Part shown: positions 7,970 to 16,578 of the stretch, in pieces
Layout of the letters: every line of letters starts with the position of its first letter
How positions within the stretch are numbered: position 1 is the first letter of the stretch
DNA from: an uncultured Dysgonomonas sp.
GTDB taxonomy: Bacteria; Bacteroidota; Bacteroidia; Bacteroidales; Dysgonomonadaceae
NCBI RefSeq assembly: GCF_934668725.1
Contig: NZ_CAKUOF010000022.1
Location: forward strand, 1 to 58,639
Length of the DNA: 58,639 bases
Direction: 5' to 3'
Notes under the pieces: model-generated
What the model was told of the DNA's origin: nothing
Database searches by the model: none
What the model saw: only the letters and a program-made list of their open reading frames with translations
Translations under genes and position numbers: made by a program

Positions 7970-9387
7970 AAGAAGATAAACATACACTCGATAATTTGTT
8001 GGAACTGGCGGAAGAGTTACGAAAAGAGGTTGGTGACAACTATCACGATAATCTGACCGAAAGTTTCTATGCGGATGCAGCAAAAATAGTAAAAAGCTCA
8101 GTTAAATCGGATGACCAACACCGTTCGTTTCGAGTTGACCGGGCTATAGATAATATAGTGACGAGTCGCATTTGGGGTTTTCCCATCATGCTGTTCCTAC
8201 TTGGGTTTGTGCTTTGGTTAACCATAATCGGGGCAAATTATCCGTCTCAATTATTATCGTCCCTATTTTTGGATACTATTTATCCGTTCCTGAAAACAGG
8301 AGCAGACAGCCTTAGTATTCCTTGGTGGATAAGCGGATTAGTGATCGATGGAGTTTATCTTGCCACAGCTTGGGTCGTAGCTGTTATGCTTCCCCCGATG
8401 GCAATATTTTTCCCGTTGTTCACACTAATGGAAGATTTCGGATATTTACCACGCATAGCATTCAATCTCGATAATCTATTCCGCAAAGCTGGTGCACATG
8501 GCAAACAAGCTCTCACCATGAGTATGGGTTTTGGTTGCAATGCTGCCGGAGTAGTAGCTACACGTATTATAGACAGTCCCAGAGAAAGGCTTATTGCCAT
8601 CATAACCAATAATTTTTCGTTATGCAACGGACGATGGCCTACACAAATTCTGATTGCTACTATATTTATCGGGGCAGTTGTTCCAACGGGATTCTCTCAG
8701 ATAGTATCCACAGGATCGGTTATTGGAATAGCGGTATTAGGCATCGGATTTACTTTTGCCGTCTCTTGGTTTTTATCCAAAACCATGCTTAAAGGCGAGG
8801 CTTCATTCTTTATTCTGGAGCTTCCTCCCTATCGTCCACCACGCATATGGCAAACCATTTACACTTCTTTAATCGACCGGACATTGATAGTCTTAGGGCG
8901 TGCCGTAGTATTTGCAGCACCTGCCGGAGCTATTATCTGGCTGATCAGCAATATAAACATCGGAGATCAGAGTATTGCCCTCTGGATGATAGACGGTTTG
9001 TCTCCCTTCGGATTAATACTGGGACTGAATGGAGTTATCCTGTTGGCTTACATTGTCGCTATTCCTGCCAACGAAATTGTAATACCCACCATACTTATGC
9101 TTACTACTCTTACCCTCAGCAGTATGGGTATAGGCAACGGGGCAGGCGTACTTTTCGAAGGTTCGGAGAATGAAGTTGCAAATATTCTGCATGCGGGAGG
9201 ATGGACATTACTTACAGCCGTAAACCTCATGCTGTTCAGCTTACTGCATAATCCGTGCAGTACAACTATTTATACTATCTACAAAGAAACCCGAAGTGCT
9301 AAATGGACTGCGGTTGCCTCTTTGCTTCCTCTTGTCTTGGGTCTTGTTGTTTGTTTTTTGGTTGCTCAAATCTGGAAATTCTTCTGA
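7966..9387 (+). CDS. feoB: FeoB C-terminal Fe2+ permease domain as a separate protein
   Basis: 473 residues. A charged segment of about 65 residues (KEDKHTLDNLLELAEELR) leads into FeoB-type membrane helices with two Gate (nucleoside-recognition-like) regions. Recognisable FeoB features are GYLPRIAF, SMGFGCNAAGV around a conserved Cys, FILELPPYRPP, and the late TIYTIYKETRSAKWT segment. It forms the inner-membrane pore for ferrous iron and depends on the GTPase encoded immediately upstream. Some anaerobes annotate this part as a separate nucleoside recognition domain protein. Together the two halves are a normal FeoB length. Confidence 0.9.
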   Translation: MKEDKHTLDNLLELAEELRKEVGDNYHDNLTESFYADAAKIVKSSVKSDDQHRSFRVDRAIDNIVTSRIWGFPIMLFLLGFVLWLTIIGANYPSQLLSSLFLDTIYPFLKTGADSLSIPWWISGLVIDGVYLATAWVVAVMLPPMAIFFPLFTLMEDFGYLPRIAFNLDNLFRKAGAHGKQALTMSMGFGCNAAGVVATRIIDSPRERLIAIITNNFSLCNGRWPTQILIATIFIGAVVPTGFSQIVSTGSVIGIAVLGIGFTFAVSWFLSKTMLKGEASFFILELPPYRPPRIWQTIYTSLIDRTLIVLGRAVVFAAPAGAIIWLISNINIGDQSIALWMIDGLSPFGLILGLNGVILLAYIVAIPANEIVIPTILMLTTLTLSSMGIGNGAGVLFEGSENEVANILHAGGWTLLTAVNLMLFSLLHNPCSTTIYTIYKETRSAKWTAVASLLPLVLGLVVCFLVAQIWKFF

Positions 9388-9464
9388 TAAAAATGGAATA
9401 GTAGTTGATATTAAGGGAACAGCCTTTTTCGAAAATAGACAGAACAACCTAGTTTAATAATTAA

Positions 9465-9508
9465 AATCCAAAATCAGCAAAATCTGTTATCTCTGCTGAC
9501 TTTGGATT
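9465..9508. terminator. Hairpin between convergent feoB and KAS III-like genes
   Basis: 9465-9479 pairs with 9494-9508 in a 15-bp stem with one mismatch. It lies between two convergent stop codons and probably serves both strands. Confidence 0.55.
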
Positions 9509-9534
9509 ATCTTTATACGTCTTGAATAATTTAC

Positions 9535-10485
9535 CTAGCAATCTTTCAGTAACAGACATGTTCCGGCTGAATATCCGCCTCCAAAAACAGAGAGGCAAAC
9601 CAGATCATTTTCCTGAATCTTATCATAATTCTGAGCAAGAACCAAAAGGGCACTTGTCGAGCCCGTATTGCCTAACTCCTCTATATTAGTCATTGTTTTA
9701 TCGTCTGAAATATCCAACTCCTTAAGTACATGAGATATGATTCTTTTATTTGCCTGATGTCCGATGAAATAAGACAGATCATTAACAGCATATCCATTTC
9801 TATCCAGAATATCTTTCGTATTTTGAACTAAATAGGTACAAGCCCGCATAAATACATCTTTACCGTATGGCATGCGCAGATCGCCACTCGTTAAATCAAG
9901 AGTTACTGCCTCAGGGCCATGCCCAATATGCGCTAATCCTTGTGTTGTTATATCCACAACTCTTAATTCATCCTCTGAATATCTTTCTGATGAAAAAAAG
10001 TATGCAGTAGCAGCATCTCCCCATAAATGTCCCGACATTGAGTCTTTGTCATCCGAGTAAGTGGAATTTCGTTCGGCACAAATAAGCAGTGCCTTTGTTG
10101 CTATACCGGTTTGAAAAAAGGATTGTATAACTTCCATCGCATTTACTGCTGATGAACAGGCAGATGAGATCTGGAATGCTTTAGCTTTCCTCATTTCGAA
10201 TTGCCTCTGAATAACATGCGCTGTTGTTCCAATAGTATCAGACAAAGTATATGAAGCAAATATAATAAGATCGATATCTGTTTCTTTATATGGCAACAAA
10301 GGCAATGCTTTCAACACTGCCTCTGTACACATATAATCCATAGTTTCGTCTTCTGTAGCTCTGGATCTGGTAAGGATGCCGGTTCGTTGATATATCCAAT
10401 TGGCATCAAGCCCGTTAATATCTTTAAAGTATTCGTTTGAAATTCGTTGATCAGGAATGTAATAACCTATAGCGTTAATATACAT
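9535..10485 (-). CDS. 3-oxoacyl-ACP synthase III family protein (KAS III/FabH-like)
   Basis: 316 residues with the complete KAS III catalytic triad: Cys110 in SSACSS, His243 in GHQANKRI and Asn273 in GNTGSTS. The N-terminal INAIGYYIPDQRISN and the WIYQRTGI segment are also FabH-like. These enzymes condense an acyl-CoA starter with malonyl-ACP in the cytoplasm. The gene stands alone, with no other fatty-acid gene nearby, so it may be a secondary KAS III used for a special starter or lipid product rather than the housekeeping FabH. Substrate unknown. Confidence 0.88.
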   Translation of the reverse strand: MYINAIGYYIPDQRISNEYFKDINGLDANWIYQRTGILTRSRATEDETMDYMCTEAVLKALPLLPYKETDIDLIIFASYTLSDTIGTTAHVIQRQFEMRKAKAFQISSACSSAVNAMEVIQSFFQTGIATKALLICAERNSTYSDDKDSMSGHLWGDAATAYFFSSERYSEDELRVVDITTQGLAHIGHGPEAVTLDLTSGDLRMPYGKDVFMRACTYLVQNTKDILDRNGYAVNDLSYFIGHQANKRIISHVLKELDISDDKTMTNIEELGNTGSTSALLVLAQNYDKIQENDLVCLSVFGGGYSAGTCLLLKDC

Positions 10486-10551
10486 GATTAAATATGTTTG
10501 ATTTTAATTTATAAATATATTTATAAAATCAAAATCTGATATTTTATTTAA

Positions 10552-10614
10552 TCATAAAGTTACCATACTCTGTTATTTTTTATGTTTATTTTAACAGATA
10601 CGGTAACTTTATGA
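10552..10614. repeat. Long imperfect inverted repeat, probable terminator
   Basis: 10552-10575 is complementary to 10592-10614 with one mismatch and one bulged base, giving arms of about 23 bp around an AT-rich loop. It lies between the start of the KAS III gene and the end of the DUF4251 gene. It may terminate the latter. The arms are longer than other terminators here, so a small mobile remnant is an alternative. Confidence 0.5.
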
Positions 10615-10666
10615 CATTCTGAACTAAGCCGGACTTTCGTCCTTTATAATTTATACAGACTAGCTA

Positions 10667-11200
10667 TTATAGTGCCCGCCCTTTAAATACAGTCGATTCC
10701 GACTTCGGATACAAGTAACCCGAAAAAGTTATAACCCTGCTATTAAAATTAGGTGTCACTATGGCTGTACACTGATTACTACCGGCTACCATATTAATAG
10801 TAACAATTGCAGATACTCCGGTACCGAATACATTCATCGAGAATGTAATATTACCTTTTTTATCAGTCTTAGTCTTAACGTTCGAAGCTCTTCCTTCTAC
10901 AGTAATTCCTCCCATTCCGTTAGGACCGGCATATGGAGAATTAAAGGCTAATTGTATAGTAGCATTATCTCCACTCATCGAGATGAAGTTTGTATTGGAA
11001 GAAACATAACTATAGCGTCCATTTTTAAAGTTAATACGGTCTGCTTCAAGAACAAAATCTTGACTATTCAACGCCTCTACTGCTTTTTGAAACTTAAACT
11101 CACGCTCTGCATTTTTTGCTTCTTTAACGGCTGGATCTTGAGTTTTACATCCTGACAAAACCAATGTAATTGACATCAATAAAAATAAAACTTTTCTCAT
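10667..11200 (-). CDS. DUF4251 family lipoprotein
   Basis: 177 residues. The signal ends in the lipobox LSGC (Cys18), so this is a lipid-anchored envelope protein. The body matches the DUF4251 pattern: a helical KNAEREFKFQKAVEALNSQDFVLEADRI, then YVSSNTNFISM, then a beta-rich part with GPNGMGGITVEG and a late NFNSRVITFSGYL. This Bacteroidetes family has no established function. It is monocistronic as far as I can see. Confidence 0.8.
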   Translation of the reverse strand: MRKVLFLLMSITLVLSGCKTQDPAVKEAKNAEREFKFQKAVEALNSQDFVLEADRINFKNGRYSYVSSNTNFISMSGDNATIQLAFNSPYAGPNGMGGITVEGRASNVKTKTDKKGNITFSMNVFGTGVSAIVTINMVAGSNQCTAIVTPNFNSRVITFSGYLYPKSESTVFKGRAL

Positions 11201-11381
11201 TTTTCCTAAATTTATGTGAATTTTCCGAATTTTATATTGTAAACAAATTAGATCATAATAAAGTTTGCTTGAATATTATTATAATTTTGTAGACATCAAT
11301 AACTGTTTGAATAAACAAGTACTTATTTGATATTGTTTAATTGTAAAAAATAATTTGAAATACTAATAATACATATATTCA

Positions 11382-12110
11382 ATGCTCAAAAAACATACTT
11401 TCACTAAGGAAAAATTTCTTGATATATTACATGTAATTATTATCTTACTTTCTGTTGTACTCATCATATCCATTTCCATTGATACATTTAATAATATATC
11501 GTTTCTTACACAGGATACATATATGAAACTTCAATTATGGATTTGTATATTCTTTCTATTTGATTTTGTATTGGAATTGATTCTGTCCGACCGAAAATGG
11601 CGTTTCATAAGTACACACTTCATATTTCTGATAATATCTATTCCTTATCTCAATATAATAGAGTATTATCAAATCTCATTCGCTCCCGAGGTGAACTACA
11701 TGATACGTTTTATACCATTAATTAGAGGTGGTTATGCTTTGGCTACTGTGGTAAATTGGCTAACAAAAAATAAAATATCGGGAATCTTCGTTTCTTATAT
11801 CACGATTTTAATAGGCATAGTATACTTCTCCAGCCTCATGTTTTTTGTATTGGAGCATAAGGTCAATCCGGCAGTTTTAAATTATTCTGACTCTTTATGG
11901 TGGGCATCTATGAATGTTACAACCGTAGGTTCTAATATTTATGCACAGACGGGAGTCGGTAAAATACTGTCCATCCTTTTAGCTGCATTGGGAATGATGA
12001 TGTTCCCCATTTTCACCGTGTATATAACTAACATAGTGCAAATGACAAACAAGAAACAAAAATCATCTAAAAAAAGAACATCCGGAAAAATAGATAACCA
12101 AGAACAATAA
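11382..12110 (+). CDS. K+ channel-like membrane protein with non-canonical selectivity filter
   Basis: 242 residues. Hydrophobic segments near residues 15-35, 48-65, 78-95, 130-158 and 195-215 suggest a voltage-gated-like core with an S5-pore-S6 end. The pore helix SLWWASMNVTTVGS is clear, but the filter reads TTVGSN (Thr180 to Asn185) where classical potassium channels have TVGYG or TVGFG. The C-terminus is Lys-rich. It probably sits in the inner membrane as a tetramer. Ion preference cannot be assumed from this filter. TAATTTTG at 11282-11289 is a possible -7 box. A terminator follows the gene. Confidence 0.75.
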   Translation: MLKKHTFTKEKFLDILHVIIILLSVVLIISISIDTFNNISFLTQDTYMKLQLWICIFFLFDFVLELILSDRKWRFISTHFIFLIISIPYLNIIEYYQISFAPEVNYMIRFIPLIRGGYALATVVNWLTKNKISGIFVSYITILIGIVYFSSLMFFVLEHKVNPAVLNYSDSLWWASMNVTTVGSNIYAQTGVGKILSILLAALGMMMFPIFTVYITNIVQMTNKKQKSSKKRTSGKIDNQEQ

Positions 12111-12178
12111 TATTTCGAGATTACATAACATCAAGGGGGATATCCAGTCATTACTCGAATAATTTTACATATAAAAAG

Positions 12179-12215
12179 ACAGGTCGATAATAGAAATATT
12201 TATCGACCTGTTTAA
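12179..12215. terminator. Bidirectional terminator between channel gene and tatC
   Basis: A perfect 12-bp stem pairs 12179-12190 with 12200-12211 around a 9-nt loop, with an A-run before it and TTTAATT after it. It serves the channel gene on the plus strand and tatC on the minus strand. Confidence 0.75.
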
Positions 12216-12255
12216 TTGTAAGGAAATACAGATATAACTTTTTGTAATCGGATTA

Positions 12256-13137
12256 TTATTGAGCCTGTAATTCTTTTAGTCTTTGCTCTGTATCATCCTC
12301 CAAGTCTTCATCGAATTCATCCTCCTCATTTTCGTCTTCCTCATCTTCTTTTGGAGCAGTCTTTACAAAAAATGCACTCAGCTCAAACAAAAAGTAAAGT
12401 GGAAAGAATACAATAGAAAGAGTAAAGGGATCGCCTGATGGTGTAATAAATGCAGCAGCAACCAATAGCCCAACAATAGCATGTCTACGGTATTTTGTAA
12501 AGAGTGACCTGTTTAGTAATCCGAATTGAGAGAGCAACCACGATAATAGAGGTAATTCAAAAACAATTCCCATCACAAAAATAAGCATCAAGAAATTATC
12601 CATATATGAATCTAATGATATCTGATTAACAATTACATCACTCAACTGGTAAGTAGCCAAAAAGCGTAAAGTCATCGGAAAAACCATAGAATAGCCAAAA
12701 AGGCAACCGACAAAAAACATAAAAGTTCCAAACACAAATGCCCATCTAATATTTTTCCTTTCATAAGAATATAGTGCGGGCTTTAAAAAGCACCATATTT
12801 CATAAGCTATATACGGAAAAGTGAGAATTACAGCCAACCAAAAAGAGGTTGTCATATGTGTAAAGAACTGAGAAGCCAGATTGATATTTATAATATCTAC
12901 TCGAAATGTATTATCACAAAAATCGGGTAAAAAAGACACCGAAGATGTTATTGTACAGAGATATCTATACAGAAAAAAGTTTGAACTGGTAGGAGCCATT
13001 ACCACATTTTCGAACAGATAAGGCATGAAAATAAAACCTATAATTGAAAACACAATTAATGCAGCTCCTGACCTGAATATAGACCAGCGGAGTTCTTCCA
13101 AATGATCCCAAAAGGTCATTTCTTTATTTTCTTTCAT
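12256..13137 (-). CDS. tatC: Sec-independent protein translocase TatC
   Basis: 293 residues with six hydrophobic segments and the TatC signature: MTFWDHLEELRW at the N-terminus, FLKPALYSYERKN in the first periplasmic to cytoplasmic turn, and FELPLLSWLL plus a TPSGDPFTL region late. TatC binds the twin-arginine signals of folded substrates. An acidic C-terminal tail (about 35 residues rich in Glu/Asp) is longer than in enterobacterial TatC. It is the last gene of the minus-strand run, 12 bp after tatA. Two genes upstream in the same run encode proteins with twin-arginine N-termini, so these are probable clients. Confidence 0.95.
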   Translation of the reverse strand: MKENKEMTFWDHLEELRWSIFRSGAALIVFSIIGFIFMPYLFENVVMAPTSSNFFLYRYLCTITSSVSFLPDFCDNTFRVDIININLASQFFTHMTTSFWLAVILTFPYIAYEIWCFLKPALYSYERKNIRWAFVFGTFMFFVGCLFGYSMVFPMTLRFLATYQLSDVIVNQISLDSYMDNFLMLIFVMGIVFELPLLSWLLSQFGLLNRSLFTKYRRHAIVGLLVAAAFITPSGDPFTLSIVFFPLYFLFELSAFFVKTAPKEDEEDENEEDEFDEDLEDDTEQRLKELQAQ

Positions 13138-13149
13138 AGATGAGTACTA

Positions 13150-13344
13150 TCAATCTCTTTTTGAGTCATTACCCTCTATATCGTCTTCAAGCCCTTTTAC
13201 TCCTTCTTTGAAGCTCTTGATGCCCTTTCCTATACCTCGCATCAATTCAGGAATCTTTTTACCTCCAAATAGTAATAAAACAACAATAGCTATAATGATA
13301 ATCTCTCCTGTTCCAAGATTACCTAAAAATAAAAGTGTATTCAT
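13150..13344 (-). CDS. tatA: Twin-arginine translocase subunit TatA/TatE
   Basis: 64 residues. A short N-terminal hydrophobic helix (EIIIIAIVVLLLFGG) is followed by KKIPELMRGIGKGIKSFKEG, the amphipathic helix typical of TatA, and an acidic tail. TatA multimers form the transient pore for folded proteins. It lies directly before tatC (12 bp) and 167 bp after apbE. With a single TatA and TatC and no TatB visible, this is the minimal two-component Tat layout. Confidence 0.93.
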   Translation of the reverse strand: MNTLLFLGNLGTGEIIIIAIVVLLLFGGKKIPELMRGIGKGIKSFKEGVKGLEDDIEGNDSKRD

Positions 13345-13511
13345 TTTCTATATTTTTTTATGTAATAAATATTTTTTTTAATCATATGTCAATTTACAGA
13401 CCTCATATACATATATATGTATCGGTTAATTCTATTTTTTCAAAGTAATAAAGCTCATCTGTGATATATGTACAAGGTTCATTGTTTAAATGTAACTATA
13501 ATTACAGGAAA

Positions 13512-14483
13512 TCAACATATATTATCCCACACAATATTGTTTTCGATTCCCGATGTATAATATACTTTATACTCGCCTTCTTCATCACATATAAATAAAG
13601 CATCTAGGTCGGGGTACTTTTCGATCCACTCCATAGCTTTATCCAGACCTCCTACCATAAATGCGGTGGCAAATGCATCTGCGGTAATAGCATCATTGGC
13701 AATTACAGTAGTAGACAATAGATTATGCCTTACAGGATATCCTGTTGCAGGATTAATGGTATGAGTCACCTTGTTACCGTTTTCGATATAAAACTGACGA
13801 TAATTGCCGGATGTAGCGATCCCCCTATCTGTTATCTGCAATATTGCCTGTAAATCTTGTCCGGGAACAGGATTATTTTCAGACGGACGATCAATACCAA
13901 TTCTCCAAGGCTCTCCTTGTGTATTACAACCTCGTAACCGAATCTCTCCCCCTATTTCTACCAGATAGTCAAAACAATGTTGTTTTTCGAGATAAGAAGC
14001 AACAATATCTGCCGAATAACCTTTTGCAATAGCATTAGCATTTAGTAAAACTGTGGCTGTTGATTTTATAACACGCTTGTTATCTATCCAAATCTTATCC
14101 ATACCAATATTTGTCTTCAGCCTATTGACTTGCTCCTCATCCGGTATACTCTTTTTCTCCGAACTAAAGCCCCAGGCTCTGAACAAAGGCTCCGCCGATA
14201 TATCAAAGGTTCCCTCTGTTTGATTACTAATCTCTTTTGCTTTATTAAAAACATAGGCAAAATAATCATCAACTTCTATGTCTTCATTCCTGTTTATTCG
14301 AGAAATAATCGAAGTCTCATCGTACACAGAAAGTGATTTTTCAAAACCAGCTAATAAGTTTTCTATATCTACACGGAAGTCTCGATTACCTTCGTATCGA
14401 TATATTATGTTATAACTTGTGCCCTCAGCTCTTCCTTGGATATTGTAATAACAGGTACCATCATCGGCTAATACTACATTCAT
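13512..14483 (-). CDS. apbE: FAD:protein FMN transferase (ApbE family) without a visible export signal
   Basis: 323 residues. ApbE features: YYNIQGRAEGTSYNIIYRY at the start, TFDISAEPLFRAWGF, NANAIAKGYSADIVASYL, THTINPATGYPV, and the late metal-site segment ITADAFATAFMVGG. ApbE attaches FMN covalently to Ser/Thr of target proteins, usually in the periplasm, and is normally a lipoprotein. Here the ORF begins directly at the catalytic domain. An in-frame TAG lies 12 bases upstream, so no signal peptide can be added in this frame. It sits between the isomerase gene (34 bp) and tatA. I found no [ST]GA[ST] flavinylation motif in the neighbouring proteins. Confidence 0.88.
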   Translation of the reverse strand: MNVVLADDGTCYYNIQGRAEGTSYNIIYRYEGNRDFRVDIENLLAGFEKSLSVYDETSIISRINRNEDIEVDDYFAYVFNKAKEISNQTEGTFDISAEPLFRAWGFSSEKKSIPDEEQVNRLKTNIGMDKIWIDNKRVIKSTATVLLNANAIAKGYSADIVASYLEKQHCFDYLVEIGGEIRLRGCNTQGEPWRIGIDRPSENNPVPGQDLQAILQITDRGIATSGNYRQFYIENGNKVTHTINPATGYPVRHNLLSTTVIANDAITADAFATAFMVGGLDKAMEWIEKYPDLDALFICDEEGEYKVYYTSGIENNIVWDNIC

Positions 14484-14517
14484 ATTTCTCTTATCATACT
14501 AATCTCAAACACTCCTG

Positions 14518-15405
14518 TTATTCGCTATAACTGGTTTTCACGAGTGGACAGCTAATCAGATAGTCTAAACTTTTTTGGACACTCTCTATCGGTGTAAAGT
14601 TGTAATTTTCAACCTCTACAATCAGATTTTCAGTACCCGCTGCATCTGTATTTTTGAAAATAGCATCGAAGCCTACCATACCACTTTGTCCAAGCTCTTT
14701 ATTATCTTTGATATGTAATAGTTTGAAACGACCATTGTATTTATTAAAATAATCGACCGGGCTTTGCTGTCCTCTTACTACCCAATATACATCCATCTGA
14801 TAAAATACATATTCGGGATCTGTATGTTCTATCATATAATCATACATTACCTGCCCTTCTAGTTTCTGAAATTCATGTGCATGATTATGGTATCCAAACA
14901 AAATTCCTTTTTCTTTACATCTTTTTCCGATCTCATTATAGTACTCGCAATAAGTTTGTAAATCTTTGAGATTTTTGGGAACTTCCATCCAGGGAGCAAC
15001 AATATAGGTCATACCGGCAGCCTTATGTGCATCGATACATTTGTCCCACCACCGGAGCGATTCCGAAAAATCTTTAGATGCTAATTCTTTCTCAGATAAT
15101 TGTTTTGACGTATGGGATGAGAGCACATTCATTCCGTTTTTTTCTATATCGGATTTAAATTCAGCCGGAGTCTTCCCATAGAACAAACCATCATTATAGT
15201 TGGCGGCTTCTACATGGGTAAACCCCATCTCTCCCACTTTTTTTAGTGTCCCCTCATAATCTTTAGAAATATCATCTCTCACCGAATAAAGCTGTAAAGC
15301 AATATCTTTTTGATTGGGAGCTAAATCTTTAGAAGTAACTTTTTGTTCAGCCATACACACTGTTGATATAAAGACAATTATTACAAATAACAAATTCTTC
15401 TTCAT
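14518..15405 (-). CDS. Exported sugar phosphate isomerase/epimerase-like TIM-barrel protein
   Basis: 295 residues with a Sec-type signal peptide (hydrophobic residues 4-18, cleavage near CMAEQ). The body is a xylose-isomerase-like barrel: IALQLYSVRDD, GFTHVEAANY, LFGYHNHAHEFQ, FYQMDVYWVVRG, LLHIKDNKELG and LIVEVENYNF, which supply the usual Glu/His/Asp metal ligands. Despite the family name, an exported member is unlikely to act on a sugar phosphate. Next to Gfo/Idh and DUF1080 genes it more likely acts on keto- or enol-sugars in the envelope. It is preceded by a hairpin and a 198-bp gap, so it may also have its own promoter. Confidence 0.85.
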   Translation of the reverse strand: MKKNLLFVIIVFISTVCMAEQKVTSKDLAPNQKDIALQLYSVRDDISKDYEGTLKKVGEMGFTHVEAANYNDGLFYGKTPAEFKSDIEKNGMNVLSSHTSKQLSEKELASKDFSESLRWWDKCIDAHKAAGMTYIVAPWMEVPKNLKDLQTYCEYYNEIGKRCKEKGILFGYHNHAHEFQKLEGQVMYDYMIEHTDPEYVFYQMDVYWVVRGQQSPVDYFNKYNGRFKLLHIKDNKELGQSGMVGFDAIFKNTDAAGTENLIVEVENYNFTPIESVQKSLDYLISCPLVKTSYSE

Positions 15406-15528
15406 GGCAAAAATATCAGATTATTCAATTAAAGTATCAGGCCTTTGTATTAAGTTTGATTGATGGTAGATATGTATCGTTTCTACTTTTCCATAAACCC
15501 ATCTTATAAAATAGAAATGTAGTTTCAT

Positions 15529-15576
15529 TGAAAAATCAAATCCACCAAAATGTTTCTTTAATGGATTTGATTTTCA
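15529..15576 (-). terminator. Hairpin after the DUF1080 gene
   Basis: 15529-15544 pairs with 15562-15576 in a 15-bp stem with one bulged base. On the minus strand the 3' arm contains TTTTT but no U-tract follows, so it may only partly terminate and could set the ratio of upstream to downstream genes in the cluster. Confidence 0.45.
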
Positions 15577-15603
15577 ACTCTGAAAAAAATGAAAAGGATG
15601 TAT

Positions 15604-16488
15604 TTAATCTAGTATTTTTATTCTTATATTTCTAAACCACACATCATCACCATGATCCTGTAATCCGATATACCCTTCTCTTTTCTCTCCGCCACAATTA
15701 TTTAGCAATTCAAATGCCAATGGCCAAGCTTCTTCGCTAAACTTACTTTTTTGAAGCATTTCAGTCCATTGTGGAGTCCAAAGATGGTATTCAAGTACAT
15801 TCTCGCCATTCTGACCATGTACCACAGTACCTTTGTATACCATAACTTTAGCTTTATTCCACTCACCAAAAGGTTTGCTATTTTGTGGGTTTGCCGCTAT
15901 CATATCATATAATGATGCAGATTGGCGGTTATTATCTTTTCCTAATTTGGCATCCGGATGATTTACATTATCCAGCACTTGATACTCAGGTGCAGAAATA
16001 TAGATTGGTTCCATTTTCATTTCGCCTGTTTTATCATCTTTAGTTTCAATCTCCTGAGCCAAATAGAAAATACCGGAGTTGCCTCCTTTAGAAACTTTCC
16101 ATTCCAATTCTAGTTCAAAATTTTTGAATTTAGAAGAAAATATAAGATCTCCTCCGTCTCCATCTTGAGCTTCACCGCCTCCCGATCCATTAAATTTTAT
16201 AGCACCATTGTCGATAGTCCATTTCGAAGGCACTTTGTCTTTTCCGTATCCGCGCCATCCTTTGAAGGTTTTTCCATCAAAAATAGTAATATAGCCATCT
16301 TTATCTTTAGGAAACTCTTCGAGATTAACAACAGGTTTCTCTACAACTGTATATGCAGGTGCCACTTTCTCTTCTGTTTTTTGTTCTGTACTTTGCGCTG
16401 CATTATCAGCCGTTTTTTTCTCTCCGCCACAAGCGATTAGTGTTCCGGCAATCGCAAAACAACTCAATCTTAAAACTAACTTATTCAT
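15604..16488 (-). CDS. DUF1080 / 3-keto-disaccharide hydrolase-like lipoprotein
   Basis: 294 residues. The lipobox LIAC (Cys20) precedes a low-complexity Lys/Glu linker and then one concanavalin-like beta-jelly-roll domain of the DUF1080 family: ITIFDGKTFKGWRGYG, WTIDNGAIKFNG, FELELEWKV, GNSGIFYLAQE, EYQVLDN, and the C-terminal GYIGLQDHGDDVWFRNIRI. DUF1080 members have been linked to cleavage of 3-keto-glycosides made by Gfo/Idh/MocA dehydrogenases. That matches the two oxidoreductase genes immediately upstream (90 bp). It is probably periplasmic or outer-membrane anchored. The family is firm. The exact substrate is not visible. Confidence 0.88.
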   Translation of the reverse strand: MNKLVLRLSCFAIAGTLIACGGEKKTADNAAQSTEQKTEEKVAPAYTVVEKPVVNLEEFPKDKDGYITIFDGKTFKGWRGYGKDKVPSKWTIDNGAIKFNGSGGGEAQDGDGGDLIFSSKFKNFELELEWKVSKGGNSGIFYLAQEIETKDDKTGEMKMEPIYISAPEYQVLDNVNHPDAKLGKDNNRQSASLYDMIAANPQNSKPFGEWNKAKVMVYKGTVVHGQNGENVLEYHLWTPQWTEMLQKSKFSEEAWPLAFELLNNCGGEKREGYIGLQDHGDDVWFRNIRIKILD

Positions 16489-16578
16489 ATATTATTTTTT
16501 TAGTAATTAAAAGCATTTAATGATGTATTCCAGAATTATACATTAATCTCCGGTTACATATACAATAGGCTTGCAACT

